Positions 25,014 through 32,490 of a stretch of 32,490 nt of DNA are shown one piece after another; the stretch's first letter is position 1, and each line of letters starts with the position of its first letter. Made by a program: the position numbers and the translations under genes. The notes beneath the pieces are model-generated. The model was not told where the DNA came from, ran no database searches, and saw only the letters and a list, made by a program, of their open reading frames with translations. This DNA comes from Deltaproteobacteria bacterium (lineage in GTDB: Bacteria; Desulfobacterota; Desulfobacteria; Desulfobacterales; BuS5): assembly GCA_021157555.1 (NCBI GenBank), contig JAGGWL010000308.1, forward strand, positions 1 through 32,490, in the 5' to 3' direction.

Positions 25014-25412
25014 CTACCAAACATTACAGAGAATTTCGCCACCCACATTCTCTTTTCTTGCTCTTTTATCTGTTATAATTCCAATAGAAGTAGATAAAAC
25101 AGAAATACCCATACCGCTCAAAACATCCTCTACATCTCTTGCTTTTACATAAACCCTTCTACCAGGTTTACTTATTCGTTTAATAGCAAGGATAACATTG
25201 GAACGATCTTCGCCATATTTAAGATACAAATGCAAGACACCCTGCCTGTTATCATTAGTAAATTTATAATTTTTTATAAATCCTTCAGCCTCAAGCACTT
25301 TGGCAATTTCTATCTTTATTTTTGCACCAGGTATATCTACTTTTAACATTTTTGCCTTTACTGCATTTCTGATGCGTGTCAGCATATCCGCAATCGGATC
25401 ACTCATTGACAT
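25014..25412 (-). CDS. rpsH: 30S ribosomal protein uS8
   Basis: Protein of 132 residues with DPIADMLTRIRNAVKAK at the start and GISVLSTSIGIITDKRARKENVGGEILCNVW at the end. S8 nucleates the 30S platform, and in E. coli it represses the spc operon by binding mRNA around the L5 region. GGAG lies six bases before the first ATG; a second ATG two codons later is possible. A 73-base gap separates it from rpsN. Confidence 0.98.
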   Translation of the reverse strand: MSMSDPIADMLTRIRNAVKAKMLKVDIPGAKIKIEIAKVLEAEGFIKNYKFTNDNRQGVLHLYLKYGEDRSNVILAIKRISKPGRRVYVKARDVEDVLSGMGISVLSTSIGIITDKRARKENVGGEILCNVW

Positions 25413-25485
25413 TCTACTCTCCGTTCATAAAGATTAAAAAATACTATAAATTTATTTTCTTAAAAGAATTTTTAATTAACTTTTT

Positions 25486-25671
25486 TTACCAACTAGACTT
25501 TGTTACTCCGGGAAGTTTCCCATTTGATGCAAGATCTCTGAAACAAATACGACATATGCCGAATTTTCTCATAAATGCCCTGGGTCTACCGCATATTGGG
25601 CATCTATTATATGCTCTTACCCCAAACTTGGATTGTCGCATTGCTTTCATTCTAAGAGCTTTTTTTGCCAA
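25486..25671 (-). CDS. rpsN: 30S ribosomal protein uS14, short zinc form, TTG start
   Basis: Protein of 61 residues, the short type-Z form, with zinc cysteines C24, C27, C40 and C43 (CPIC...CRIC) and the ending ASNGKLPGVTKSSW. It sits on the 30S head. The start is TTG, preceded by a perfect AAGGAGG five bases upstream. The next ATG (residue 8) would cut into the conserved N-terminus. Flanking gaps are 86 bases (to rplE) and 73 bases (to rpsH). Confidence 0.98.
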   Translation of the reverse strand: MAKKALRMKAMRQSKFGVRAYNRCPICGRPRAFMRKFGICRICFRDLASNGKLPGVTKSSW

Positions 25672-25757
25672 TTTTTCCTCCTTATCACTTTATGATTTAG
25701 CAAAAAAAATGCATAATCATCAACACACTCTACAAAGCTTGTTTCCTGCAGAAGGAA

Positions 25758-26297
25758 TTAATTTCTGAACGGCATACCTAAAAGTTTAAGGAGTTCTTTG
25801 CCTTCATTGTTATTCTTTGCAGTATTTACGATAGTAATATTAAGCCCATTTATTTTGTCTATAGCATCATACTCAATTTCGGGAAAAATTATCTGTTCTT
25901 TTATTCCCAATGAATAATTTCCAAGACCATCAAAAGCTTTAGGTGAAAGGCCTCTAAAATCACGCACACGAGCAAGAGAAATATTTACAAGTCTATTATA
26001 AAAATCATACATCCGCGTATTACGAAGAGTTACCATGCATCCTATAGGCATACCCTTCCTGAGCTTAAATGCAGCAATAGATTTTTTTGCCCGTGTTATA
26101 ACGGGTTGTTGTCCCGAAATAATCTTTAATTCAGCCAATCCGGAATCAAGAAGTTTATTGTTATTTATTGATGCTCCCAGCCCCATATTTAATACAATTT
26201 TTTCAAGTTTAGGAACTTGCATGACATTGTTGTATTTAAAAATTTCTATTAGCTTAGGGACTACTTCCTTATCATAATACTTTTTTAACTGTGACAT
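25758..26297 (-). CDS. rplE: 50S ribosomal protein uL5
   Basis: Protein of 179 residues, the family size. Signatures are KLEKIVLNMGLGASI, QQPVITRAKKSIAAFKLRKGMPIGCMVTLR and RDFRGLSPKAFDGLGNYSLGIKEQIIFPEI. L5 binds 5S rRNA and contacts the P-site tRNA from the central protuberance. The ATG at 26297 is preferred over the TTG directly before it. Confidence 0.98.
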   Translation of the reverse strand: MSQLKKYYDKEVVPKLIEIFKYNNVMQVPKLEKIVLNMGLGASINNNKLLDSGLAELKIISGQQPVITRAKKSIAAFKLRKGMPIGCMVTLRNTRMYDFYNRLVNISLARVRDFRGLSPKAFDGLGNYSLGIKEQIIFPEIEYDAIDKINGLNITIVNTAKNNNEGKELLKLLGMPFRN

Positions 26298-26321
26298 CAA
26301 TTTTCCCCAAAAACAAATGGT

Positions 26322-26651
26322 TTATGCATCAATCATTTCATTACACTTTCTACAGACACGAACTTTTTTCCCGTCTTCAAGGATCTTCATCTTGATCCGT
26401 ACAGGTTCAATGCATTTATTACAAACAAGCATTACATTAGACCAGTGCAACGGAGCTTCCTGCGTTATTATACCACCCTGCTTGTTAGTCGCATTTGGTT
26501 TGGAATGTTTTGTTACTATATTTATCTTCTCAACTACAACCCGACTATCTTTTCTGATAACTTTAATAATCTTTCCAATTTTAGAGCAATCCTTACCGGC
26601 AATTATTTTAACTTTATCATCTTTTTTTAAATGGGTGCTATTACATTTCAT
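26322..26651 (-). CDS. rplX: 50S ribosomal protein uL24
   Basis: Protein of 109 residues from the ATG at 26651. A KOW motif (DDKVKIIAGKDCSKIGKIIKV) lies near the N-terminus. The C-terminal CNKC...CRKC (two CxxC pairs) is a putative zinc site, as in many bacterial L24 proteins. L24 initiates 50S assembly near the tunnel exit. An open frame extends eight codons upstream into rplN; the chosen ATG is four bases after the rplN stop. Confidence 0.97.
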   Translation of the reverse strand: MKCNSTHLKKDDKVKIIAGKDCSKIGKIIKVIRKDSRVVVEKINIVTKHSKPNATNKQGGIITQEAPLHWSNVMLVCNKCIEPVRIKMKILEDGKKVRVCRKCNEMIDA

Positions 26652-26655
26652 TTTT

Positions 26656-27024
26656 CTATAAAACCTCAGGAGCAAGGGAGATAATTTTCATAAATCTTTT
26701 AGCCCGTAGTTCTCTTGCAACTGGACCAAAGATACGTGTTCCGACTGGCTCTTTATTTGCTGTAATTAAAACCGCAGAATTATCATCAAATCTAATATAT
26801 GACCCGTCAGGGCGTTTAATTTCCTTCTTTGTTCTAACTACTACTGCTTTAAGCACATCCCCTTTCTTTGCTTTGGCATTAGGGATTGCTTCCTTTATTG
26901 ACACAACAATTATATCACCTACGCTAGCGTATCTTCTGCGTGATCCACCTAAAATTTTTATACAATAAACAACTTTTGCTCCTGAATTGTCTGCTACCGT
27001 TAATCTTGTTTCTGCCTGTATCAT
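26656..27024 (-). CDS. rplN: 50S ribosomal protein uL14
   Basis: Protein of 122 residues, the standard L14 length, with MIQAETRLTVADNSGAKVV at the start and GTRIFGPVARELRAKRFMKIISLAPEVL at the end. It forms intersubunit bridges with 16S rRNA and is the docking site for the silencing factor RsfS. ATG start, 22 bases after rpsQ. Confidence 0.98.
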   Translation of the reverse strand: MIQAETRLTVADNSGAKVVYCIKILGGSRRRYASVGDIIVVSIKEAIPNAKAKKGDVLKAVVVRTKKEIKRPDGSYIRFDDNSAVLITANKEPVGTRIFGPVARELRAKRFMKIISLAPEVL

Positions 27025-27046
27025 AATAAAGTGTTCCCTTATTCAA

Positions 27047-27304
27047 TCAAACGGCTCTATCAAGTATTTTATTTAGACGCCACTTCTTGGTTTTGCTAAT
27101 CGGTTTGGATTCTACAATTAGCACCTTATCACCAAAACAGCATTCATTTTTTTCATCATGCGCTATAAAACTTGAACGTCTTTTTATATATTTGTGGTAA
27201 AGTTTATGTTTAACAAGTCTTTCAACCTGTACCACAACCGACTTGTCCATTTTATCACTTACTACTGTTCCAGTAACCTGTTTTCTCATTCCACGTTTTT
27301 TCAT
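27047..27304 (-). CDS. rpsQ: 30S ribosomal protein uS17
   Basis: Protein of 85 residues from the ATG at 27304, matching the family length of about 84. The core is QVTGTVVSDKMDKSVVVQVERLVKHKLYHKYI followed by GDKVLIVESKPISKTKKWRL. It is a primary 16S rRNA binder with an OB fold. An upstream TTG at 27325 would overlap rpmC and has no ribosome-binding site. The ribosome-binding site of the chosen ATG is itself weak, so coupling to rpmC 13 bases upstream is likely. Confidence 0.97.
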   Translation of the reverse strand: MKKRGMRKQVTGTVVSDKMDKSVVVQVERLVKHKLYHKYIKRRSSFIAHDEKNECCFGDKVLIVESKPISKTKKWRLNKILDRAV

Positions 27305-27317
27305 GGCACCAACTATT

Positions 27318-27521
27318 CTATCCAATGAATATTTTATTAGTTATTTCTCTTTTAACAGTCTTTATCCGGGCTATATTTCGCTTGACCTTTTTCATTGTTT
27401 GAATATTTTCAAGCTGACCTGTTTTATGCTGAAAACGCAAGTTAAATAATTCTTCTTCAAAATCATTCAGCTTCCGGCTCATTTCTTCTATACCTAACTC
27501 TCTAATTTCACCTGCTTTCAT
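27318..27521 (-). CDS. rpmC: 50S ribosomal protein uL29
   Basis: Protein of 67 residues with the L29 pattern EIRELGIEEMSRKLNDFEEELFNLRFQ and VKRNIARIKTV. It lies at the tunnel exit beside L23 and helps dock nascent-chain factors. The ATG at 27521 shares one base with the rplP stop (TAATG), with AGGAG nine bases upstream. An ATG two codons earlier is too close to that ribosome-binding site. Confidence 0.96.
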   Translation of the reverse strand: MKAGEIRELGIEEMSRKLNDFEEELFNLRFQHKTGQLENIQTMKKVKRNIARIKTVKREITNKIFIG

Positions 27522-27934
27522 TACCATTCACTCCTTGCAACAAATCTGGTTTTCACTGAGAGTTTATGTGAGGCCAAGCGTAGAGCTTCTTTTGCAAGTT
27601 CCAAAGATACACCCTCCATTTCATAAAGCATTTTTCCAGGTTTAACAATTGCTTTCCATCCTTCAGGAGCTCCTTTGCCCTTACCCATTCTAACTTCAGC
27701 AGGTTTTTTTGTATATGGCTTGTCAGGAAAGATTCGTACCCAGATTCTCCCACCTCTTTTCACATGCCGGGTCATTGCTATACGGGCGGCCTCAATCTGT
27801 CTGGCATTAATTCCTCCGCACTCTATAGCCTGTAATCCGTAGTCACCAAAATTTAAATTGCAACCCCGGTATGCAACTCCCTTCATTCTACCTCTCTGGT
27901 GCTTACGAAACTTCACCTTTCTGGGACTTAGCAT
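27521..27934 (-). CDS. rplP: 50S ribosomal protein uL16
   Basis: Protein of 137 residues, with KHQRGRMKGVAYRGCNLNFGDYGLQA, GGRIWVRIFPDKPYTKKPAEVRMGKGKG and the L16 C-terminus. It sits near the A-site tRNA elbow and is needed late in 50S assembly. ATG start. Its stop overlaps rpmC by one base. Confidence 0.98.
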   Translation of the reverse strand: MLSPRKVKFRKHQRGRMKGVAYRGCNLNFGDYGLQAIECGGINARQIEAARIAMTRHVKRGGRIWVRIFPDKPYTKKPAEVRMGKGKGAPEGWKAIVKPGKMLYEMEGVSLELAKEALRLASHKLSVKTRFVARSEW

Positions 27935-27975
27935 CTAAAATTACTCCTGTTATATCAAATCAATATCTAAAATCG

Positions 27976-28614
27976 TTAAAGATTATCTTTCTTTAAAATC
28001 TCACCTTTAAAAATGAAGACTTTAACTCCAATGACCCCATAAGTTGTATTGGACTCTATAAAACCATAATCAATATCAGCTCGTAAAGTATGTAAAGGAA
28101 CCCTACCCTCTTTATAGCACTCCGTCCTGGCCATCTCGGCACCGCCTAAACGTCCTGCACATATAACCTTGATACCTTGTGCGCCAAATCTCATAGCAGA
28201 TTGAATACCTCGTTTCATAGCTCGACGAAAAGCAACCCGCCGTTCAATCTGAAGAGCAATACTTTCTGCCACAAGCTGAGCGTCAACTTCAGGTTTTCGT
28301 ACTTCCTGAACATCAATAAAAATTTCTTGAGAAATTATTTTCTCAAGCGATTTTTTTAGAGCAGAGATCTCGGCTCCTTTTTTACCTATAACAATGCCAG
28401 GTCTTGATGTAAAAACCCTGAGTCTGACACGCTTGGCGGATCTCTCTATTTCAATTTTGGAAATACCAGCATGATAAATTTTCTTTTTGACAAATTTTCT
28501 TATATTAAAATCTTCTATAATATAATCAGCATAATTTTTATCAGCATACCACCTTGACTCCCATGTCTTAATTACACCCAGTCGCAAACTTATAGGATTT
28601 ACTTTCTGGCCCAA
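27976..28614 (-). CDS. rpsC: 30S ribosomal protein uS3, TTG start
   Basis: Protein of 212 residues. The N-terminus MGQKVNPISLRLG is nearly invariant in S3 and begins here with TTG; a G-rich tract (AAGGGGG) lies just upstream. A type-2 KH domain contains PGIVIGKKGAEISALKKSL (about residues 73-91). The C-terminal domain ends in the segment GRVPLHTLRADIDYG. S3 lines the mRNA entry tunnel and takes part in helicase activity. It lies 12 bases after rplV. Confidence 0.98.
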   Translation of the reverse strand: MGQKVNPISLRLGVIKTWESRWYADKNYADYIIEDFNIRKFVKKKIYHAGISKIEIERSAKRVRLRVFTSRPGIVIGKKGAEISALKKSLEKIISQEIFIDVQEVRKPEVDAQLVAESIALQIERRVAFRRAMKRGIQSAMRFGAQGIKVICAGRLGGAEMARTECYKEGRVPLHTLRADIDYGFIESNTTYGVIGVKVFIFKGEILKKDNL

Positions 28615-28626
28615 GCTTTGTCCCCC

Positions 28627-28965
28627 TTATAGCAAATCATCGCACAATATAACTGTAATATGAGTAGTTCTTTTTAATATTCTCGTCCCTCTGCCTCTGG
28701 CCCTAGCTTTAAATCGTTTCAATGTTGGGCCCTGATCAGCTATTATATTTCGAATCACCAGTGAATCTATATCTACACCTGAATGCTGATCAGCATTTGC
28801 CACAGCACTGCGTAAAGTTTTCTCTAATATGCCCGCAGCTTTTTGAGGCATAAATCTCAAAATATCAAGGCCGACTTCAACAGGTTTTCCCTTAACAGCA
28901 TCAACAATCATACGAACTTTTGTTGAAGAAATACGCACAAATTTCGCTACTGCTTTAAACTCCAT
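28627..28965 (-). CDS. rplV: 50S ribosomal protein uL22
   Basis: Protein of 112 residues with VRISSTKVRMIVDAVKGKPV at the start and the tunnel-lining hairpin region ending in RARGRGTRILKRTTHITVIL. The hairpin forms part of the exit-tunnel constriction where macrolides act. ATG start. A 98-base gap separates it from rpsS and holds no frame; a weak copy of the AGGAACGGGTACGAAA repeat lies in it. Confidence 0.98.
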   Translation of the reverse strand: MEFKAVAKFVRISSTKVRMIVDAVKGKPVEVGLDILRFMPQKAAGILEKTLRSAVANADQHSGVDIDSLVIRNIIADQGPTLKRFKARARGRGTRILKRTTHITVILCDDLL

Positions 28966-29063
28966 TCTATACTAATCCTTATAAATGTAAATACCTATTA
29001 GAAACGGGGACAAAAGACCTTCATCACTACGTGCCTAATTGTGGAAATATTTTACCATCGTTA

Positions 29064-29345
29064 TTACTTTTTTAACCTGGACTTTTTGTCACCAGCATGC
29101 CCATAAAATGTTCTTGTTGGAGAAAATTCGCCCAACTTATGGCCAACCATATCTTCAGAAACAAAGACCGGAATAAATTTTCTTCCATTATGAACCGCCA
29201 TGGTTATACCTACCATATCAGGAATAATAGTCGACCTTCTTGACCATGTTTTTATCACTTTATTAGTTCGTACTGCCTGAGCAGCTATTACTTTTTTTAA
29301 TAGCTTTGGCTCTATGTAAGGTCCTTTTTTTAACGATCGCGGCAT
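29064..29345 (-). CDS. rpsS: 30S ribosomal protein uS19
   Basis: Protein of 93 residues with the invariant MPRSLKKGPY start and IPDMVGITMAVHNGRKFIPV and GHKLGEFSPTRTFYGHAGDKK. It forms a complex with S13 on the 30S head. ATG start. Gaps of about 100 bases flank it on both sides (to rplB and rplV), wider than usual for this operon; I see no gene or strong hairpin in them. Confidence 0.98.
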   Translation of the reverse strand: MPRSLKKGPYIEPKLLKKVIAAQAVRTNKVIKTWSRRSTIIPDMVGITMAVHNGRKFIPVFVSEDMVGHKLGEFSPTRTFYGHAGDKKSRLKK

Positions 29346-29446
29346 AAGTACTCCTACTTCAATAACAAATTAAAGATCAGGCACAGGCTTTAAAAAAATA
29401 AATTTTACAAAACCTAAACTTGACTCACAATAAAATTATATCTATT

Positions 29447-30274
29447 TTATCTTTTAGTTCTCTTCTTTAGAATATAACGGTTACTCTTTTTTTTGTTTCT
29501 TGTTTTAAAACCTTTTGCAGGCACGCCCCATGGACTGCATGGATGTCGGCCACCTGATGAACGTCCTTCACCGCCCCCCATAGGATGATCAACAGGGTTC
29601 ATTGCAACGCCTCTAACTTTAGGACGTTTCCCAAGCCAACGCTTTCTTCCAGCCTTACCAAGTGATATCTTTTCATGAATTACATTACCCAACTGACCTA
29701 TTGTTGCCTTGCAATTCATCAAAACCATCCTGACTTCCCCGGAAGGAAGCTTCACTTGAGCATACCTGTCCTCTTTCGCCATAAGCTGCGCAAACGTACC
29801 GGCACTTCTGACGATTTGTCCACCCTTACCTATCTTCAGTTCAATATTATGAATATGCGTACCCAAAGGAATATTTTTTAAAGGAAGTGTATTCCCTGGT
29901 TTAATATCAGCTTCTGCGGATGAAATTACAAAATCACCGACGGAGAGCTTAAGCGGTGCAAGTATATAACGTTTCTCGCCATCAACATAATATAATAAAG
30001 CAATCCTGGCAGATCTGCCAGGATCATATTCAATTGTAGCAACTTTTGCAGAAATTCCGATTTTATTTCTTTTAAAATCAATTATCCTGTAACGTCTCTT
30101 ATGACCGCCGCCACGATGCCTGCTGGTAATTCTTCCGTTTGCATTTCGCCCACCTGTCTTTTTTATAATTTTCAGCAGGCCCTTTTCAGGGGTAGATGTT
30201 GTAACTTCCTCAAATGTCGAATAAGTCTGAAATCTGCGACCCGGAGAAGTAGGTTTAACTCTTTTAACAGCCAT
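29447..30274 (-). CDS. rplB: 50S ribosomal protein uL2
   Basis: Protein of 275 residues from the second of two adjacent ATGs, which gives MAVKRVKPTSPGRRF and six bases to AGAGG. The essential His near the peptidyl transferase centre is kept (H230 in NPVDHPMGGGEGR); the following residue pair is PM rather than the PH of E. coli, a common variant. L2 is needed for subunit association and tRNA binding. Gaps of 96 and 101 bases flank it. Confidence 0.98.
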   Translation of the reverse strand: MAVKRVKPTSPGRRFQTYSTFEEVTTSTPEKGLLKIIKKTGGRNANGRITSRHRGGGHKRRYRIIDFKRNKIGISAKVATIEYDPGRSARIALLYYVDGEKRYILAPLKLSVGDFVISSAEADIKPGNTLPLKNIPLGTHIHNIELKIGKGGQIVRSAGTFAQLMAKEDRYAQVKLPSGEVRMVLMNCKATIGQLGNVIHEKISLGKAGRKRWLGKRPKVRGVAMNPVDHPMGGGEGRSSGGRHPCSPWGVPAKGFKTRNKKKSNRYILKKRTKR

Positions 30275-30370
30275 CATGAACCTCTCGTCTAAAATAAAGA
30301 TCGGAATATCTATAAATTTTCATACAAATAGTGCCTGAACGAAAACTGCTAATTTTCGTAATAGCTAAGC

Positions 30371-30658
30371 CTAAACACCCTCAAAAAATTCAATTCTTTC
30401 ACCAGGCATCAATTTTACAATAGCCTTTTTCCAATCTTTTCGTTTACCTGTTATACGGCCTTTCCGTTTTATTTTGCCTTTTACCTGAATGGTATTAACA
30501 GAAACAACCTTAACTTTAAATATCTGTTCAACAGCTTTTTTTATTTCAACCCTATTAGCAGTTTTATCAACTTCAAAAAAAAACTGATTTGACTTTTCTT
30601 TTAAAAGTACACTTTTTTCAGTAACAATGGGTTGATGGATGATTCTATAATTAATCAT
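30371..30658 (-). CDS. rplW: 50S ribosomal protein uL23
   Basis: Protein of 95 residues with IIHQPIVTEKSVLLKEKSNQFFFEVDKTANRVEIKKAVEQIFKVKV. L23 docks SRP and trigger factor at the tunnel exit. Its ATG overlaps the rplD stop by four bases (ATGA), suggesting coupled translation. Confidence 0.98.
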   Translation of the reverse strand: MINYRIIHQPIVTEKSVLLKEKSNQFFFEVDKTANRVEIKKAVEQIFKVKVVSVNTIQVKGKIKRKGRITGKRKDWKKAIVKLMPGERIEFFEGV

Positions 30659-31278
30659 ACAGCAAACCTCCCTTCAACTCCACTGATGGATGACTGCAAT
30701 AATACTAAATGAATATGCTTAAGAATATCGTAAACATTAAGTCCTTCATATTTCATGACTGTTATGCCAGAAACATTTTTTGAAGAAAACTCAAGCGTTT
30801 CATTTTTTCCCTCTGTCACAATCAATGCATTTTTTATATTCAGCTTGTTGATGATTGATACAAAATCTTTCGTCCTAATCTTATCCAGATTAAAGTTATC
30901 CAGTACAATAAGCTCATTAGCCCTGTATTTGCTGCTTAACGCCATTTTAAGAGCAAGTTTTTTTACTTTTTTGGGAACCGAGTATGCATAAGACTTGGGA
31001 TCAGGGCCAAAAACGGAACCACCTCCACGAAGCAGGGGCGACTTAATATCGCCTCTCCGTGCCCTTCCTGTACCTTTCTGTCGAAACAATTTTTTAGTAC
31101 TTCCCTTTACATCACTACGATGTTTGACCGAAGCAGTACCTGACCGTTTACAAGCTAATTGCATCCTGACGACTTCATGTAAAACACTCGCCTTAACAGG
31201 AACATCAAATATATCGCCTGACAGCTCTACTTCGGAGACCTTTTCCGCTTCCGTATTTAAAACATCCACTACAGCCAT
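30655..31278 (-). CDS. rplD: 50S ribosomal protein uL4
   Basis: Protein of 207 residues from the ATG at 31278 (MAVVDVLN). A TTG four codons earlier is open but gives a non-family start. The extended loop KKLFRQKGTGRARRGDIKSPLLRGGGSVFGP lines the exit tunnel opposite L22. In E. coli L4 autoregulates the S10 operon through its leader; the leader of this operon lies outside the window. It lies 73 bases after rplC. Confidence 0.97.
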   Translation of the reverse strand: MAVVDVLNTEAEKVSEVELSGDIFDVPVKASVLHEVVRMQLACKRSGTASVKHRSDVKGSTKKLFRQKGTGRARRGDIKSPLLRGGGSVFGPDPKSYAYSVPKKVKKLALKMALSSKYRANELIVLDNFNLDKIRTKDFVSIINKLNIKNALIVTEGKNETLEFSSKNVSGITVMKYEGLNVYDILKHIHLVLLQSSISGVEGRFAV

Positions 31279-31351
31279 TATCAATACCAAAATTATATGT
31301 TTGTTAATTCATAAAAAAAAACATAATGCTAATAAATTAAAAAATTATTTA

Positions 31352-31981
31352 TCAAGCAAATTTTCTTTTTTTGATTGTTATTAATCCCGAATTACATCCA
31401 GGCACTGCACCCTTTATTAATACCAGATTCTCTTCCAGTCTAATATCAATTATTTCAAGATTACGTACAGTTTTCAAAGAATTACCATATTGCCCTGGAA
31501 GCTTTTTCCCTTTTATAACCTTGCCAGGCCAAGCGCTGCACCCTATAGACCCAGGAATTCGATGACTATGGCTACCATGTGTCTTTTTGCCTCCATGAAA
31601 GCCATGACGTTTTATTACACCTGAAAATCCACGTCCTTTCATTGTTCCCAGAACATCTACCAGCTCCCCCACCTTAAACATATTAACAGGAATGGATTGC
31701 CCTATATTATAGAGAGCAGGATCTTCCACTCCAACCTCTCTAAGATATAAAAATAACCCTTCTGAACTCTTTTTCAGATGCCCTTGTTTTGGTTTATTAA
31801 TACGCGATTTCTTCTGTTCGCAAAAACCAAGTTGAAGTGCGTTGTAACCTTCCTTAACAACTGTTTTGATTTGTGTCACAATACACGGGCCAACCTGTAT
31901 CACTGTTACTGGTATATGTTGACCATCCCCTGAAAAAACTCCGGTCATGCCTATTTTTTTTCCTATCAATCCTTTACACAT
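31352..31981 (-). CDS. rplC: 50S ribosomal protein uL3
   Basis: Protein of 209 residues with GLIGKKIGMTGVF at the start and RGFSGVIKRHGFHGGKKTHGSHSHRIPGSIG. The loop that approaches the peptidyl transferase centre reads GSIGCSAWPGKVIKGK. The Gln methylated by PrmB in E. coli (Q150, GQNQTPGK) is Ala here, so that modification should be absent. ATG start, 20 bases after rpsJ. Confidence 0.98.
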   Translation of the reverse strand: MCKGLIGKKIGMTGVFSGDGQHIPVTVIQVGPCIVTQIKTVVKEGYNALQLGFCEQKKSRINKPKQGHLKKSSEGLFLYLREVGVEDPALYNIGQSIPVNMFKVGELVDVLGTMKGRGFSGVIKRHGFHGGKKTHGSHSHRIPGSIGCSAWPGKVIKGKKLPGQYGNSLKTVRNLEIIDIRLEENLVLIKGAVPGCNSGLITIKKRKFA

Positions 31982-32001
31982 GGCTTTAACGATTCCTATG
32001 C

Positions 32002-32316
32002 CTATAGTTTTATCTCTACATCTACTCCGGGAGAAAGATCCAGCTTCATTAATGCATCTACTGTCTGCTGTGTCGGTTCTACAATATCAAGAACTCTTTT
32101 ATGCGTTCTAATCTCGAACTGTTCGCGAGATTTCTTATCTTTATGCGGTGAACGAAGAACACAATACTTATTTATTCTCGTTGGAAGAGGAATCGGCCCC
32201 ACTACCTTGGCACCCGTTTTGTTAGCTGTATCAACAATATCTGACGCAGACAGATCAAGAAGCTTATGGTCATAAGCTTTAAGCTTTATCCTTATTTTTG
32301 TGTTGACTTTCATCAT
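32002..32316 (-). CDS. rpsJ: 30S ribosomal protein uS10
   Basis: Protein of 104 residues with KIRIKLKAYDHKLLDLSASDIVDTANKTGAKVVGPIPLPTR and SREQFEIRTHKRVLDI. It sits on the 30S head and also binds NusB/NusG for transcription antitermination. Two adjacent ATGs can serve as start. It follows tuf after 31 bases, so the S10 operon may be read through from the str operon. Confidence 0.97.
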   Translation of the reverse strand: MMKVNTKIRIKLKAYDHKLLDLSASDIVDTANKTGAKVVGPIPLPTRINKYCVLRSPHKDKKSREQFEIRTHKRVLDIVEPTQQTVDALMKLDLSPGVDVEIKL

Positions 32317-32347
32317 ATTTTCTTTCGAATTCTGGAATGCTTTTTTT

Positions 32348-32490
32348 TTATTCGATCACTTCGATTACAACACCTGCACCAACAGTACGTCCGCCTTCTC
32401 TAACGGCAAACCTCAATTCTTTTTCCATTGCTATAGGTGTTATCAACTCAGCCGTTATCGTTACGTTGTCACCAGGCATTATCATCTCCA
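32348..32490 (-). CDS. tuf: Elongation factor Tu, C-terminal end (partial)
   Basis: The last 47 codons of EF-Tu run off the right edge. The visible part reads EMIMPGDNVTITAELITPIA, then MEKELRFAVREGGRTVGAGVV and IEVIE before TAA: the beta-barrel domain 3 ending typical of EF-Tu (usually ending VVTKI.E). Its 5' end and any upstream fusA lie outside the window. Confidence 0.96.
   Translation of the reverse strand, partial: EMIMPGDNVTITAELITPIAMEKELRFAVREGGRTVGAGVVIEVIE

Noticed and set aside
27305..27325. TTG start for rpsQ, which would make a sixth TTG-initiated 30S gene
   Set aside because: It overlaps rpmC, lacks a ribosome-binding site and would exceed the usual S17 length; the ATG at 27304 fits better.
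1..32490. CRISPR arrays, tRNA or rRNA genes, phage genes
   Set aside because: I looked for regularly spaced repeats, cloverleaf-like segments and phage proteins and saw none.

Overview
The window is a housekeeping stretch of a low-GC, Gram-negative chromosome, most likely from a sulfate-reducing member of Desulfobacterota (Desulfobacterales-like). That reading rests on four things: a complete tolQRAB-pal-cpoB envelope operon, a three-subunit type-B succinate dehydrogenase/fumarate reductase (sdhCAB), small Cys-rich proteins of the kind seen in that group, and protein style. It was made by reading the sequence; no database search was run.

Layout. Positions 1-828 carry no intact gene. They hold gene remnants (a truncated HicB-like antitoxin and a truncated N-terminus of unknown family), a 174-bp segment bounded by perfect 20-bp inverted repeats, a row of hairpins and a short tandem repeat. 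Next, on the minus strand, come a DEAH-box helicase gene (hrpA) with a 53-codon Cys-rich gene directly upstream, sharing one base with it. A membrane VWA-FHA protein gene follows, divergent from a gene for an ExeA-like AAA+ ATPase fused to an OmpA-like domain. The Tol-Pal operon (minus strand, 8047-13021) is divergent from sdhCAB (plus, 13282-16641), and their shared upstream region contains a perfect 23-bp palindrome. A 60-codon Cys-rich gene and a DUF484-like/GGDEF gene follow on the plus strand and end at a bidirectional terminator (18003-18038).

From 18052 to the right edge, everything is on the minus strand: one uninterrupted S10-spc-alpha run in the order (tuf) rpsJ rplC rplD rplW rplB rpsS rplV rpsC rplP rpmC rpsQ rplN rplX rplE rpsN rpsH rplF rplR rpsE rpmD rplO secY infA rpmJ rpsM rpsK rpsD rpoA rplQ. 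The adk and map genes often found between secY and infA are absent. S4, S14 and L36 keep their zinc-binding cysteines, and L24 has a four-Cys C-terminus.

How the parts work together: the right half builds ribosomes, the Sec channel and RNA polymerase alpha. HrpA acts on RNA or stalled ribosomes. Tol-Pal links inner membrane, peptidoglycan and outer membrane, and the neighbouring AAA-OmpA and VWA-FHA proteins probably also act at the envelope. SdhCAB couples succinate/fumarate to the quinone pool. The most unexpected pattern is that all five TTG-initiated genes in the window encode small-subunit ribosomal proteins (rpsC, rpsN, rpsE, rpsM, rpsD), while all 16 large-subunit genes start with ATG. 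No CRISPR array, tRNA, rRNA or intact transposase was seen.
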